Of a DNA stretch of 64,000 bases, positions 35,343-42,715 are shown one piece after another. A program made the position numbers and the translations under genes. This DNA comes from Salipaludibacillus keqinensis (GTDB lineage: Bacteria > Bacillota > Bacilli > Bacillales > Salisediminibacteriaceae). The number at the start of each line of letters is the position of its first letter. Within the stretch, counting starts at the first letter, position 1. The stretch spans positions 806,001 through 870,000 of the forward strand of contig NZ_PDOD01000001.1 of assembly GCF_003226325.1 (NCBI RefSeq), given 5' to 3'. The notes beneath the pieces are model-generated. The model was not told the DNA's origin, searched no databases, and worked only from the letters and a program-made list of their open reading frames with translations.

Positions 35343-35847
35343 CGACGTTCAGCGTCCGGAGCGAAGTCTGAACGTCGCTAAACTCTGAAGTTGCCGACGT
35401 TCAGTGGCCGGAGCGAAGTCTGAACGTCGCTAAACTCTGAAGTTGTCGACGTTCAGTGGCCGGAGTGAAGTCTGAACGTCGCTAAACGCTGAAGTTGCCG
35501 ACGTTCAGCGTTGTGAGCAGAGTCTGAACGTCGCCAATCTCTGAAGTTGTCGACGTTCAGTGTCCGGAGCGAAGTCTGAACGTCGCCAATCTCTGAAGTT
35601 GTCGACGTTCAGCGTTGTGAGCAGAGTCTGAACGTCGCCAATCTCTGAAGTTGTCGACGTTCAGTGTCCGGAGCGAAGTCTGAACGTCGCTAATCTCTGA
35701 AGTTGTCGACGTTCAGCGTTGGAGTGAAGTCTGAACGTCGCTAAACGCTGAAGTTGTCGACGTTCAGCGTTGTGAGCGAAGTCTGAACGTCGCTAAACGC
35801 TGAAGTTGCCGACGTTCAGCGTCCGGAGCGAAGTCTGAACGTCGCTG
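35343..35847. repeat. Tandem array 2: ten 52-bp hairpin units
   Basis: CGACGTTCA starts lie at 35343, 35395, 35447, 35499, 35551, 35603, 35655, 35707, 35758 and 35810. Each unit is CGACGTTCA, a spacer such as GCGTCCGGAGCGAAGTC, TGAACGTCG, then CTAAACTCTGAAGTTGC. The 9-bp cores and the alternation of spacer types are the same as in array 1, but the spacer sequences differ and the period is 52 rather than 51. It fills the space between two convergent genes. Confidence 0.9.
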
Positions 35848-35870
35848 GTTTTAATTGACAGAACGATTTT

Positions 35871-35899
35871 AAAATCAGCTAACGATTGTCAGCTGATCT
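35871..35899 (-). terminator. Terminator of the DUF1287 gene
   Basis: Read leftward, ATCAGCT and AGCTGAT form a 7-bp stem followed by TTTT. It lies about 20 bases after the stop codon of the leftward gene. Confidence 0.6.
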
Positions 35900-35916
35900 T
35901 CGCAGTATCTTATCTA

Positions 35917-36624
35917 TCACTGAGAGGCGTAGTCCCATCGGTAGTGACCGGCAATGGGGGTACTGATGGACGTTAATTTGATTTCCGCTGCAAAAGGGCG
36001 TGTGTTGTGGATTAAATAAGGCGTACCGTCTTTCGCACGTTGATCTGAAATAATACCGACGTGGTGGAATCCATCCAAATAAACAACGATATCACCAGGT
36101 TGCCACTCTTTAAGGTTCTCGATGTCTCCTGGGATTAATTCTTTCGTTAACGACTCTGCAAAACGCTCAAAATATACATATTGATTGGGCACCCGACGAA
36201 AATCTATATTATGGTCTGGGTTCCCATTCACTCTTGGATACAAATCGGTGTTTGCTTGTATATCCTCATCCATCAACTCTTTAAGAGAGATCCCGGCACC
36301 CATCAGTCCTCGCCAGATCACATCCGTACATACTCCTTCGTCTTCCGGGGGATATCCACCTGCATAGTAGGCGCTTTTATAAGTAGTTCTCTGTTCGGCT
36401 TCTTGCCTGGCAGCGTGGACGATATCAATTGGATCGGAAATCCCATTTTGATTTCCGTCTTCTAAGGAATACGTATCTGGCACTTCAACCGTTTTTCCAA
36501 AAGGTAGTTCCACATGAATGCCTAAAGAATCAAAGACAATGCCATCTTTGAAGAAGAACAAGAATACGAGAAGGATAGATAGGAAGACTGGAAAAATATA
36601 GCGGACTCTTTTACGTTTCATCAT
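35917..36624 (-). CDS. DUF1287-family membrane-anchored or secreted protein
   Basis: A 235-residue protein with an N-terminal basic stretch and hydrophobic helix (about 8-26), then a DUF1287 domain. Recognisable motifs are GVCTDVIWRGLMGAG, NIDFRRVPNQYVYF, WQPGDIVVYLDG, HHVGIISD and the final GHYRWDY. The Cys and the two His suggest an NlpC/P60-like papain-fold hydrolase acting outside the cell; function is not established for the family. The start at 36624 follows GAGGGGG, whereas an upstream in-frame ATG at 36660 lacks such a site. Confidence 0.8.
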   Translation of the reverse strand: MMKRKRVRYIFPVFLSILLVFLFFFKDGIVFDSLGIHVELPFGKTVEVPDTYSLEDGNQNGISDPIDIVHAARQEAEQRTTYKSAYYAGGYPPEDEGVCTDVIWRGLMGAGISLKELMDEDIQANTDLYPRVNGNPDHNIDFRRVPNQYVYFERFAESLTKELIPGDIENLKEWQPGDIVVYLDGFHHVGIISDQRAKDGTPYLIHNTRPFAAEIKLTSISTPIAGHYRWDYASQ

Positions 36625-36753
36625 AGGTATCCCCCTCGAATTCATTGAAATTTTTTCCAACTATTAAGTGGATTATATGTCAAAATGGAGATGTAATCTA
36701 GCTTATTTTTTCTGAGCGAAAGAAATTTGCATAGCTTGAAAGGGTGATATGTA

Positions 36754-36963
36754 ATGAAGCACGCATTGGTAGTAGGTGGAACTGGGATGCTTTCAAAGGT
36801 GTCCCTTTGGTTAGTAGAAAACGACTATCACGTGTCCATCATTGCTCGAAATCTTGAACGAATGAAGAAACTATTGAATGAGACAAGATTGGAAGATGCT
36901 TATTTTATAAGACATTTAGAGGCAAATAGCGATGAAATTTATGAGCCTACTGAGCTCCTATAG
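36754..36963 (+). pseudogene. Truncated short-chain dehydrogenase/reductase fragment
   Basis: The 69-residue product starts MKHALVVGGTGMLSKVSLWL and contains a GxxGM nucleotide-binding turn and IIARNLERMKKLL, as in small NAD(P)-dependent reductases of about 180 residues. Only the first Rossmann beta-alpha-beta segment remains; after residue 50 the sequence loses the family pattern and stops. No continuation is seen in other frames. A remnant is the simplest explanation. Confidence 0.6.
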
Positions 36964-36989
36964 TGTAAAGAAACAATTATGTTACACTA
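36961..36989. promoter_or_regulatory. Perfect 8-bp inverted repeat before a small membrane gene
   Basis: TAGTGTAA (36961-36968) and TTACACTA (36982-36989) are separated by 13 bases. The repeat begins on the stop codon of the truncated reductase and lies 30 bases before the next start. It could be an operator; no T-run follows. Confidence 0.4.
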
Positions 36990-37018
36990 TAGTTGTTAGA
37001 GTTTAGGAGGTGCGAGTG

Positions 37019-37228
37019 ATGAAAAAGGTCTCGTTAATGAATCCCCGTAAAAAGAAGAATTTAATCATTCCAATAGTGATCATATCAATGTTTATTGTTT
37101 TTAATATCTATGTTTTTCTAACCAGTGATTCGATTGTCGCTCAACTACTCACAGTGGTTTCTTCTATAGGGTTTTTAATCATATTTATGATGGCGTTGTT
37201 TTCTATGAATGTTGCAAAAGATGAATGA
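37019..37228 (+). CDS. Small two-helix membrane protein, unknown function
   Basis: A 69-residue protein with a basic N-terminus (NPRKKKN) and two hydrophobic helices (about 15-34 and 42-62). TAGGAGG at 37004-37010 supports the ATG at 37019 rather than the GTG codons just before it. No family recognised. Confidence 0.6.
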   Translation: MKKVSLMNPRKKKNLIIPIVIISMFIVFNIYVFLTSDSIVAQLLTVVSSIGFLIIFMMALFSMNVAKDE

Positions 37229-37474
37229 GAATATATACACAGTAGCTAACAGGATTCCGATTTAAGGAGTCCTTTTATTTTTGTTTGGAGCATATAACAA
37301 ATGATAAGAGTTTCAAGAATTTGGCTGTTTTTATCCAAGTAAAAGGTAATTAATGTTAAAATTAAACTAGGAAAATCGGTCATTAGTGTGAATGGTGAAA
37401 CCTTGAATGTAAATGATCAAAGTGGCGTAGCTCAACTAAACACATCAATTATACCTAGGAGTGAGAGGTGGCAA

Positions 37475-37783
37475 ATGGAATATCAAGTTCCAGATTTGAT
37501 TTTTATAAGACCTATTCTTATAGCCTTTATTGTGTTTTTGATTGCATTATTGTTCATTATCATTTTTCAGAGAAAGAAGTTCGTAAATTTATTTACAGTT
37601 ATATTCATATCGTTTATGGCCTCAAGCGTATCTGCTTTAACCCTTATTTCGATCGGATATATTGCCGACGAGTATAACTTAGCGGGAGATCCAGCGTCCT
37701 TTTATATGTTTTTTGTTGTTGTGGGATTGTCTTTTGTTAATTTCTTCGTTTATTTATTTCTAGAGGATCGGAAGGATCGTTGA
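37475..37783 (+). CDS. Small membrane protein, three helices, unknown function
   Basis: A 102-residue hydrophobic protein with helices at about 10-30, 36-60 and 73-95, ending EDRKDR. The frame opens at a GTG at 37388 but AGAGGTGG immediately before 37475 favours this ATG. The stop codon is followed within eight bases by a REP-like repeat element. No family recognised. Confidence 0.5.
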   Translation: MEYQVPDLIFIRPILIAFIVFLIALLFIIIFQRKKFVNLFTVIFISFMASSVSALTLISIGYIADEYNLAGDPASFYMFFVVVGLSFVNFFVYLFLEDRKDR

Positions 37784-37790
37784 CCACGTG

Positions 37791-37984
37791 ACCAGAGGGA
37801 CGGTTCTTGTGGCTTGAAGGGGGTTAAGTTTATTGGAAATTTTATAACCTTTATAAGGTTCTATGTATGAAAGGGAGCAAACTTTTTCTAAAGAATGGTG
37901 GAAGTTTTTCTTAGCAAATTTGAACATAGGTTATGAGGGATTAATGTGACTCAGGATAACCGGGAGAACCGTCCCCTTGGTTAT
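37791..37984. repeat. REP/MITE-like element, copy 1
   Basis: Begins ACCAGAGGGACGGTTCTTGT and ends GAGAACCGTCCCCTTGGTTA, which are inverted terminal repeats. The interior contains AACATAGGTTATGAGGGA and GTGACTCAGG, shared with copies 2 and 3. No open reading frame. It starts just after the stop codon of the upstream gene. Confidence 0.75.
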
Positions 37985-38053
37985 AAATTCTTAAAAGTTG
38001 GGTGGGATTAGAATAAAAATAATAAACTTAAAGTATTCTATGTTGTTAGTGTT

Positions 38054-38443
38054 TTGATCATTCTGGCTATTTTTAGCAATGGAACTTACAATCTATTAGA
38101 GCTTAGGTTTCTAATTCCTACTATTTTCATTGCACTAGGAATTGGCATCGCCGGTGTCTATGTATTTGGAAAAGACATGAAGCTATATAAAAGTCTACCA
38201 TTCATTAGTTATGTGATGACGGTAGGATTTGCGTTTGTACCTGTAATAGGTGTTTATGTCGATGGTAGTATCCGTTCTTATGGGTTTCCTACTCAATGGG
38301 TGGATTATTCTACTAGCTTTGGGTACTTAAGTTTTAACTTAGTTGGATTTGTGGTTAATTACCTCATCATTTATTTCATTCTTCGTTTGTTAAGTAAAAT
38401 GAGCAACCGATTTTTAAAGCGTAGAGAACTGAATGAGGCTTGA
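38054..38443 (+). CDS. Four-helix membrane protein with a damaged or unusual start
   Basis: A 129-residue hydrophobic protein from a TTG at 38054; helices at about 1-8, 17-37, 44-62 and 88-113, with a basic tail. The natural N-terminus seems to lie upstream: the same frame is open to 38012 and would read lysine- and asparagine-rich codons before the first helix, and GGTGGGA is placed for a start near 38013, but the expected ATG reads AT-AAA, as if a G were deleted. It may be untranslated or use TTG inefficiently. Family unknown. Confidence 0.45.
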   Translation: MIILAIFSNGTYNLLELRFLIPTIFIALGIGIAGVYVFGKDMKLYKSLPFISYVMTVGFAFVPVIGVYVDGSIRSYGFPTQWVDYSTSFGYLSFNLVGFVVNYLIIYFILRLLSKMSNRFLKRRELNEA

Positions 38444-38515
38444 TGTTTAGCATGCGAGCCCTTTAATGTTATAGCAAATTGAACGGAAATTTAACAAATC
38501 ATTTGAGAGGAAACG

Positions 38516-39023
38516 ATGATGGAAATCTCATTGGAAAAATTACAACGAGCCGATGCTGAGAAGCTGTATGAATTTGAACTTGAAAACAGAGATTTTTTTG
38601 AAAAAATGGTCCCAAGTCGTGGGAAAGATTATTATGATTTTGAAACCTTTAAAATACGGAACGAAGCCTTACTGGATGAACAAACTAAAGGGCAATCATA
38701 TTATTATTTAATTAAGAATGAAAATGGTTTCATTCTTGGACGGATGAACTTAGTAGATATAGATAAATCTAGGTATTTGGGTTATCTCGGTTACAGAGTG
38801 GGAGAGGCATATACTGGGAAAGGAATAGCAAGTAAAGCATTAAAGCTGTTGTTAAGAACAGCAAGATATTCATCAAATTTCAGCGAAGACAACGACGAAC
38901 AACATAGCCTCACAGAAAATCTTGGAGAAAAACGAATTTGAGCGTATATCAACAAGTGATGAAGAAATTGAAATGAATGGCAACAAGTTAAGGTTTGTTT
39001 ATTATGAATGGACCAGACCATAG
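38516..39023 (+). pseudogene. GNAT acetyltransferase gene with a frameshift
   Basis: The first frame gives MEISLEKLQRADAEKLYEFE through the acetyl-CoA loop GYRVGEAYTGKGIASKAL and then turns to noise, stopping at 38941. The family C-terminus (NNIASQKILEKNEFERIS and later LRFVYYEWTRP) continues in another frame to 39023. The join near 38866 is explained by loss of two bases (GA) in AGCAAGATATTC. It resembles ribosomal-protein-alanine acetyltransferases (RimJ/RimL type). GAGAGGA precedes the start. A sequencing error is possible. Confidence 0.8.
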
Positions 39024-39164
39024 GGGCGGTTCTTGTGGTTAGAATTGGGTTTAGTCTTTTGCCTATCTAATAAACTTTTTTCGTTTTTACTAAGGCGGAT
39101 TTAAACATAGTTTAGGGGGATATTTGTGACTCAGGGTAACCGGAGGAACTGTCCCCCTGGTTAC
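39012..39164. repeat. REP/MITE-like element, copy 2
   Basis: Starts ACCAGACCATAGGGGCGGTT and ends GGAACTGTCCCCCTGGTTA, again inverted termini, with the shared inner segments AACATAGTTTAGGGGGAT and GTGACTCAGGGTAAC. Its left end overlaps the stop codon of the acetyltransferase pseudogene. Confidence 0.75.
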
Positions 39165-39189
39165 CTAAACCACATTTTGGAGGTTCACC

Positions 39190-39591
39190 ATGATTGAGAT
39201 TCAACTAGTCATAGCATTATTAGTTATGTATGCTCTTATCACACTAGCACGAGTCTTTTTAAGAAAATCACTTGATTTACCAAAAAAGTACAAACATTTT
39301 TTCATCGACTATCGTGTTAACAATTTACATAGAAAAATCGATTGGAGCATTAAGATTGGGTCTGCTCTTATTACGATAGGATTGCTAACGGCTGTGACCT
39401 ATTATGACTATCCATACCATATTATTTTTCTTGGACTTATGATACAAGTCGCGGCGCATCATTTGGTGGATGCTTACTTCCAATGGAAACATACCCAAAT
39501 ACCTAAGCAAGCGATCATTACAGTAGTTGAACTTGTAGTGGTGATTTTGTCTCTTTACGCAATGATCGTGATGGTTGAACAATATGCATAG
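39190..39591 (+). CDS. DUF4181-like four-helix membrane protein
   Basis: A 133-residue membrane protein with helices at about 4-22, 55-75, 78-95 and 107-128. The central DYRVNNLHRKIDWSIKIGS fits the DUF4181 group common in Bacillaceae. Function unknown. TTTGGAGG precedes the ATG, and a REP-like element begins seven bases after its stop. Confidence 0.7.
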   Translation: MIEIQLVIALLVMYALITLARVFLRKSLDLPKKYKHFFIDYRVNNLHRKIDWSIKIGSALITIGLLTAVTYYDYPYHIIFLGLMIQVAAHHLVDAYFQWKHTQIPKQAIITVVELVVVILSLYAMIVMVEQYA

Positions 39592-39597
39592 AAGGTG

Positions 39598-39758
39598 ACC
39601 AGAGGAGTTCTTGTGGTTCGGATTTGGTTAAATCAGAGAACCACTCACAACCTTATTCGGTTTCCCTATGCATGAAACACTCTAATTCTAAAAATTTATA
39701 TATAGGTTATGGGGGATGAAGAAACTCAGAGCAAACGGAAGAACCGTCCCCCTGGTAA
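39598..39758. repeat. REP/MITE-like element, copy 3
   Basis: Starts ACCAGAGGAGTTCTTGTGGTT (a decayed terminus) and ends GAAGAACCGTCCCCCTGGTA. It shares ATAGGTTATGGGGGAT and ACTCAG with copies 1 and 2. Confidence 0.7.
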
Positions 39759-39785
39759 GGAGACCCCTAGTAAGGAGAAAAGTCA

Positions 39786-40682
39786 ATGATTGGACTGGAG
39801 CAGGCGGAAGCAGTAGAACTAAAAATGTCAGACGGGATGACTTTGAGTGGTCATTTATTTAAGCCGGAGGGACTTGCGTCGTATCCGTTAATTGTTTTCG
39901 TGACAGGGTCTGGAGGGTCAACATACGAACTTGATTGGCAAGAGGAAAATTTCTATTTTTGTCGCACGCTTGTAGATATTTGTCTTGAAGAAGGATTCGC
40001 GATGCTGTTAGTTGATAAGCGCGGAGCTGGTCGTTCGGATGGGAATTGGAAAAAACAGAGTTTTTACGATAGAGCAGATGACATGGCCGATGTGTTGAAG
40101 TCTATGAGGCAACGCACTGACATTTTGGCCAATCAGATCAGTGTGGTAGGTCATAGTCAGGGAGGGTGGATCGTTCAACTGCTTGCATCCCATCATCAGG
40201 ATCTCATTAAATCTTCCCTCAGCATCGCCGGGCCTGCCTATAGTGTGATAGAACAAATGACAGATAACATGGAAACGGACTTGATTATGAGAGGCTACCG
40301 CCGTTTAGCGAAATGGATCCTTCCCTTGTATAAAAGTTACCTTACTTCTTATAAAACGATCTCCAAAGTCTGGAAATTAGGCTACTTAAGTTACATTCTT
40401 GATTACGATGCGAGAGATACCATTTCTCACATAAAGGTTCCCACTTATTTGGCGTTTGCTGGGAATGATAATTTGGTGCCTTTGGAGAAAAATGAACCCT
40501 TAGCCCGCGAATTACTATCAAGAGTCAAGGTTCCTCATAAAATAATGATAGCACCAGGAGTGAACCACGGCTTTGCCAAGTCGGAAAAATACCAGTCATG
40601 GGATGAGATAGAATCAAAGCCAAGTCCAGAATTGGCAAAGCTGATCCGGAATTTTACCAGATGGACACGGGAAGAGGTTTAG
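39786..40682 (+). CDS. Alpha/beta-hydrolase (acyl-CoA thioester hydrolase/BAAT-like peptidase-S9 type)
   Basis: A 298-residue cytoplasmic hydrolase. The oxyanion strand is PLIVFVTGSGGST, the nucleophile elbow is VVGHSQGGW, the acid residue lies in FAGNDNLVP and the histidine in GVNHGF, so the triad is complete. DKRGAGRSDG is typical of this group. Substrate unknown. AAGGAGAAA precedes the ATG. Confidence 0.82.
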   Translation: MIGLEQAEAVELKMSDGMTLSGHLFKPEGLASYPLIVFVTGSGGSTYELDWQEENFYFCRTLVDICLEEGFAMLLVDKRGAGRSDGNWKKQSFYDRADDMADVLKSMRQRTDILANQISVVGHSQGGWIVQLLASHHQDLIKSSLSIAGPAYSVIEQMTDNMETDLIMRGYRRLAKWILPLYKSYLTSYKTISKVWKLGYLSYILDYDARDTISHIKVPTYLAFAGNDNLVPLEKNEPLARELLSRVKVPHKIMIAPGVNHGFAKSEKYQSWDEIESKPSPELAKLIRNFTRWTREEV

Positions 40683-40765
40683 GAAGAAGAGGAACCTTCA
40701 AAGACTATGCAGGAAACCTCTGGTCTGTGGCTACTCAGCTGCTATAAGGTTCATGAACTTCTTAA

Positions 40766-40794
40766 TTGATATCAACGTAAAATTAAAGTATAGT
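40766..40794 (+). promoter_or_regulatory. Sigma-A promoter for the macrolide phosphotransferase leader
   Basis: TTGATA (40766-40771), a 17-bp spacer, TATAGT (40789-40794). Initiation near 40801 would give a leader of about 335 bases carrying a leader ORF and terminators. Confidence 0.75.
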
Positions 40795-40827
40795 TTACTT
40801 ATATTATCACAAGGAGGGTTGTTAAAA

Positions 40828-40875
40828 ATGATGCTTTCAGGGAGACTTCGGCAGCAATCTTTGAACAACAAGTAA
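40828..40875 (+). CDS. Leader peptide with RLR stalling motif
   Basis: A 15-codon ORF encoding MMLSGRLRQQSLNNK, preceded by AAGGAGGG at 40811-40818. Arg-Leu-Arg belongs to the Arg/Lys-x-Arg/Lys class at which ribosomes arrest in the presence of macrolides, as known for the ErmDL leader (MRLR). It lies 260 bases upstream of a macrolide phosphotransferase gene, between its promoter and terminator. The function as a drug sensor is inference, but position, ribosome site and motif agree. Confidence 0.7.
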   Translation: MMLSGRLRQQSLNNK

Positions 40876-40889
40876 CTGAATATGTTCAA
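40861..40889 (+). promoter_or_regulatory. Hairpin overlapping the end of the leader ORF
   Basis: TTGAACA (40861-40867) pairs perfectly with TGTTCAA (40883-40889). The 5' arm is codons 12-14 of the leader ORF, so a ribosome stalled at RLR would reach into it and alter folding downstream. A second stem CTCTG/CAGAG follows at 40893-40913. Confidence 0.55.
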
Positions 40890-40977
40890 AGGCTCTGTTT
40901 TCATTAAGCAGAGTAAAGGGGAGTCGTCTGCACATTTTTAATTATCTTCAACGGAGAAGTCTATACTTTTTTACTTG

Positions 40978-41008
40978 AAGACAGGCAGATGGAAATGTGT
41001 CTTTTTTT
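40978..41008 (+). terminator. Upstream terminator-like hairpin of the mph leader
   Basis: AAGACA pairs with TGTCTT, followed by five more T. The stem is short and the loop large. Its 5' arm AGACAGGC (40979-40986) can instead pair with GCCTGTCT (41079-41086) of the next terminator, giving an alternative fold. Confidence 0.5.
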
Positions 41009-41069
41009 CGCGCGTCTTTAGGCATACATGCAACGGGAGTCTTGCGCCATCCTTGTTTACTCATAACCG

Positions 41070-41094
41070 CAGACAGAGGCCTGTCTGTTTTTTT
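41070..41094 (+). terminator. Intrinsic terminator immediately before the macrolide phosphotransferase gene
   Basis: CAGACAG (41070-41076), loop AGGC, CTGTCTG (41081-41087), then seven T. It lies after the leader ORF and about 40 bases before the start codon at 41136, the arrangement of a transcription attenuator. Confidence 0.85.
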
Positions 41095-41135
41095 GTGCTA
41101 GAAAAAAATGAAATGACCATGAGGAGGATCTACCC

Positions 41136-42029
41136 ATGAATACACATAAAGTAAAACAATTAGCATATAGCCGAGGACTAGACGTCTTAGAAGAGTCGAT
41201 CAAAATCAATGAGTCTGGCGTTGACTTTCAAGTCGCCTATGCTGAAGATCAAAGGGGCGATAAATGGATACTGAGGATGGCACGGAGGCCAGAGTCTATG
41301 AGACATGCCCAACAAGAGAAGAAAGCGTTAGATATTTTGAAGACCTATGTAAACTTCCAAGTTCCTGAATGGTCGATCTTTTCCGAAGACCTCATTGCTT
41401 ACAAGCAACTTAGTGGAGCTCCAGCAGCGACGATCGATGTTGAGAAGCAAGACTATGTGTGGCGTTTTAATAAAGAGAAGGTTCCTGCCACTTATTACGA
41501 ATCTTTAGGTGAAGCTCTGGCAGATCTACACGCCATACCTCCCGATGCACTCAAAAATACCGGTGTAGAAGTTGTTGGTGCGAGTGAGTTAAGAGCCGTT
41601 ATGAAACAAAGAATGGATCGGGTGAAAGGTCAATACGACGTGAACCAGGATTTATGGGAGCGCTGGCAAGCATGGCTGGCAGATGACTCTCTTTGGCCCA
41701 CACAAGTAGGGGTAAAACATGGAGACCTACACCCAGGTCACACCCTAATTGATAAGAACAATCACGTGACGGGCTTCATTGACTGGACAGAAGTGGGCAT
41801 TGGTGATGTATCTGTAGATTTCTTGTCCTACCAATTATTATTTGGTAGCGACGGACTGAAAAAATTGATTGATGCTTATGACAATGCTGGGGGTACAACG
41901 TGGCCAAGGATGGAAGAGCATATTGAAGAACTTCTAACAACAAGCGGCATCACGGTTGCCGAATACGCTCAAGCATCAGGTCTAAAAGAAATGCACGAGG
42001 CAGCTAAGAGTATGCTTGCTAAAAGCTAG
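41136..42029 (+). CDS. mph: Macrolide 2'-phosphotransferase (Mph family, YcbJ/MphK-like)
   Basis: A 297-residue kinase-fold enzyme predicted to phosphorylate the 2'-hydroxyl of macrolides. The Brenner motif reads HGDLHPGHTLID, where the His in place of the usual Asn is characteristic of Mph enzymes, and the metal motif is FIDWTEVGIGD. The N-terminus ESGVDFQVAYAEDQRGDKWILR and PAATIDVEKQDYVW match the Bacillus YcbJ/MphK type. TGAGGAGG precedes the ATG. Expression is probably controlled by the attenuator upstream. Resistance itself is not shown by sequence alone. Confidence 0.87.
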   Translation: MNTHKVKQLAYSRGLDVLEESIKINESGVDFQVAYAEDQRGDKWILRMARRPESMRHAQQEKKALDILKTYVNFQVPEWSIFSEDLIAYKQLSGAPAATIDVEKQDYVWRFNKEKVPATYYESLGEALADLHAIPPDALKNTGVEVVGASELRAVMKQRMDRVKGQYDVNQDLWERWQAWLADDSLWPTQVGVKHGDLHPGHTLIDKNNHVTGFIDWTEVGIGDVSVDFLSYQLLFGSDGLKKLIDAYDNAGGTTWPRMEEHIEELLTTSGITVAEYAQASGLKEMHEAAKSMLAKS

Positions 42030-42044
42030 TGAAACCAGGTAAAG

Positions 42045-42111
42045 GTAACTACAGGGACGGTTCTTGCGGTTCAAAGGAGTAGCTAACCAAAAGAACCGTC
42101 CCTGCGGTTAC
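42045..42111. repeat. REP-like hairpin element, compact copy
   Basis: AGGGACGGTTCTT and AAGAACCGTCCCT form a perfect 13-bp stem around about 25 bases, flanked by GTAAC/GGTTAC. It shares its arms with the longer elements at 37791, 39012 and 39598 and starts 16 bases after the mph stop codon, where it may act as a terminator. Confidence 0.75.
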
Positions 42112-42115
42112 TCTT

Positions 42116-42381
42116 GAGATCTGGCACCATTAACTAATTTAAAATACTTCACCTTAAATATTAACATATAATTCCAAATTAAGTATTTATAAAAACCAAC
42201 GTATAAGTAGGCGATTAGAGATTTACATACATTAATGCAATTTTTTATTAATTCAATGATCCTACCCGAAGCGTGTACCAATGTATTCATATATAGATAA
42301 CTGAAACCTCTTCATCCTCTAAATAATCCACTTCTAACTAGGTAAAATTTATGTTATATACTTTCCCTCAGGAGGATTCAC
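42116..42381. other. AT-rich intergenic region
   Basis: No gene is supported. A 60-codon frame on the minus strand (42108-42290) begins inside the repeat and has no ribosome site. AGGAGG at 42370 belongs to the next gene. Confidence 0.5.
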
Positions 42382-42699
42382 ATGTTCAAAGCTTTTTGGA
42401 TCATTTCGTCTATTGTCATTAGTGGGGCACTCTTTTTTACATATGTGTTTTACCACGGACCTCCTGGAGGCAAGAGCAACGCCAGTCAGGAGTTCGTAGA
42501 GTATCTTGAAGAGAAATATGATGAAGAATTTGTAGTAGACGACATTTATTATGACTTTTTCACTAATGGGACTTATCATGCCTGGGTCTATCCGAAAGAG
42601 CGCCCTGATTATTTATTTTACATAGGGCAGTTAAGGAATCATGAAATAGATGAAACGTACAGACCTCTAAGTGATCGAGAAGAACCTAGTTCATCGTAA
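42382..42699 (+). CDS. Small membrane-anchored extracellular protein, unknown function
   Basis: A 105-residue protein with one N-terminal hydrophobic helix (about 5-23) and an acidic, aromatic-rich domain (EEKYDEEFVVDDIYYDFF, HAWVYPKERPDYLFYI) likely outside the cell. It recalls small YfjL-like Bacillus proteins, but I cannot assign it firmly. CAGGAGG precedes the ATG. Confidence 0.65.
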   Translation: MFKAFWIISSIVISGALFFTYVFYHGPPGGKSNASQEFVEYLEEKYDEEFVVDDIYYDFFTNGTYHAWVYPKERPDYLFYIGQLRNHEIDETYRPLSDREEPSSS

Positions 42700-42715
42700 A
42701 GAAAGAGGGCTATTT

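Noticed and set aside
42108-42290. 60-residue ORF on the minus strand
   Set aside because: It begins inside a REP-like element, lacks a ribosome site and is AT-driven.
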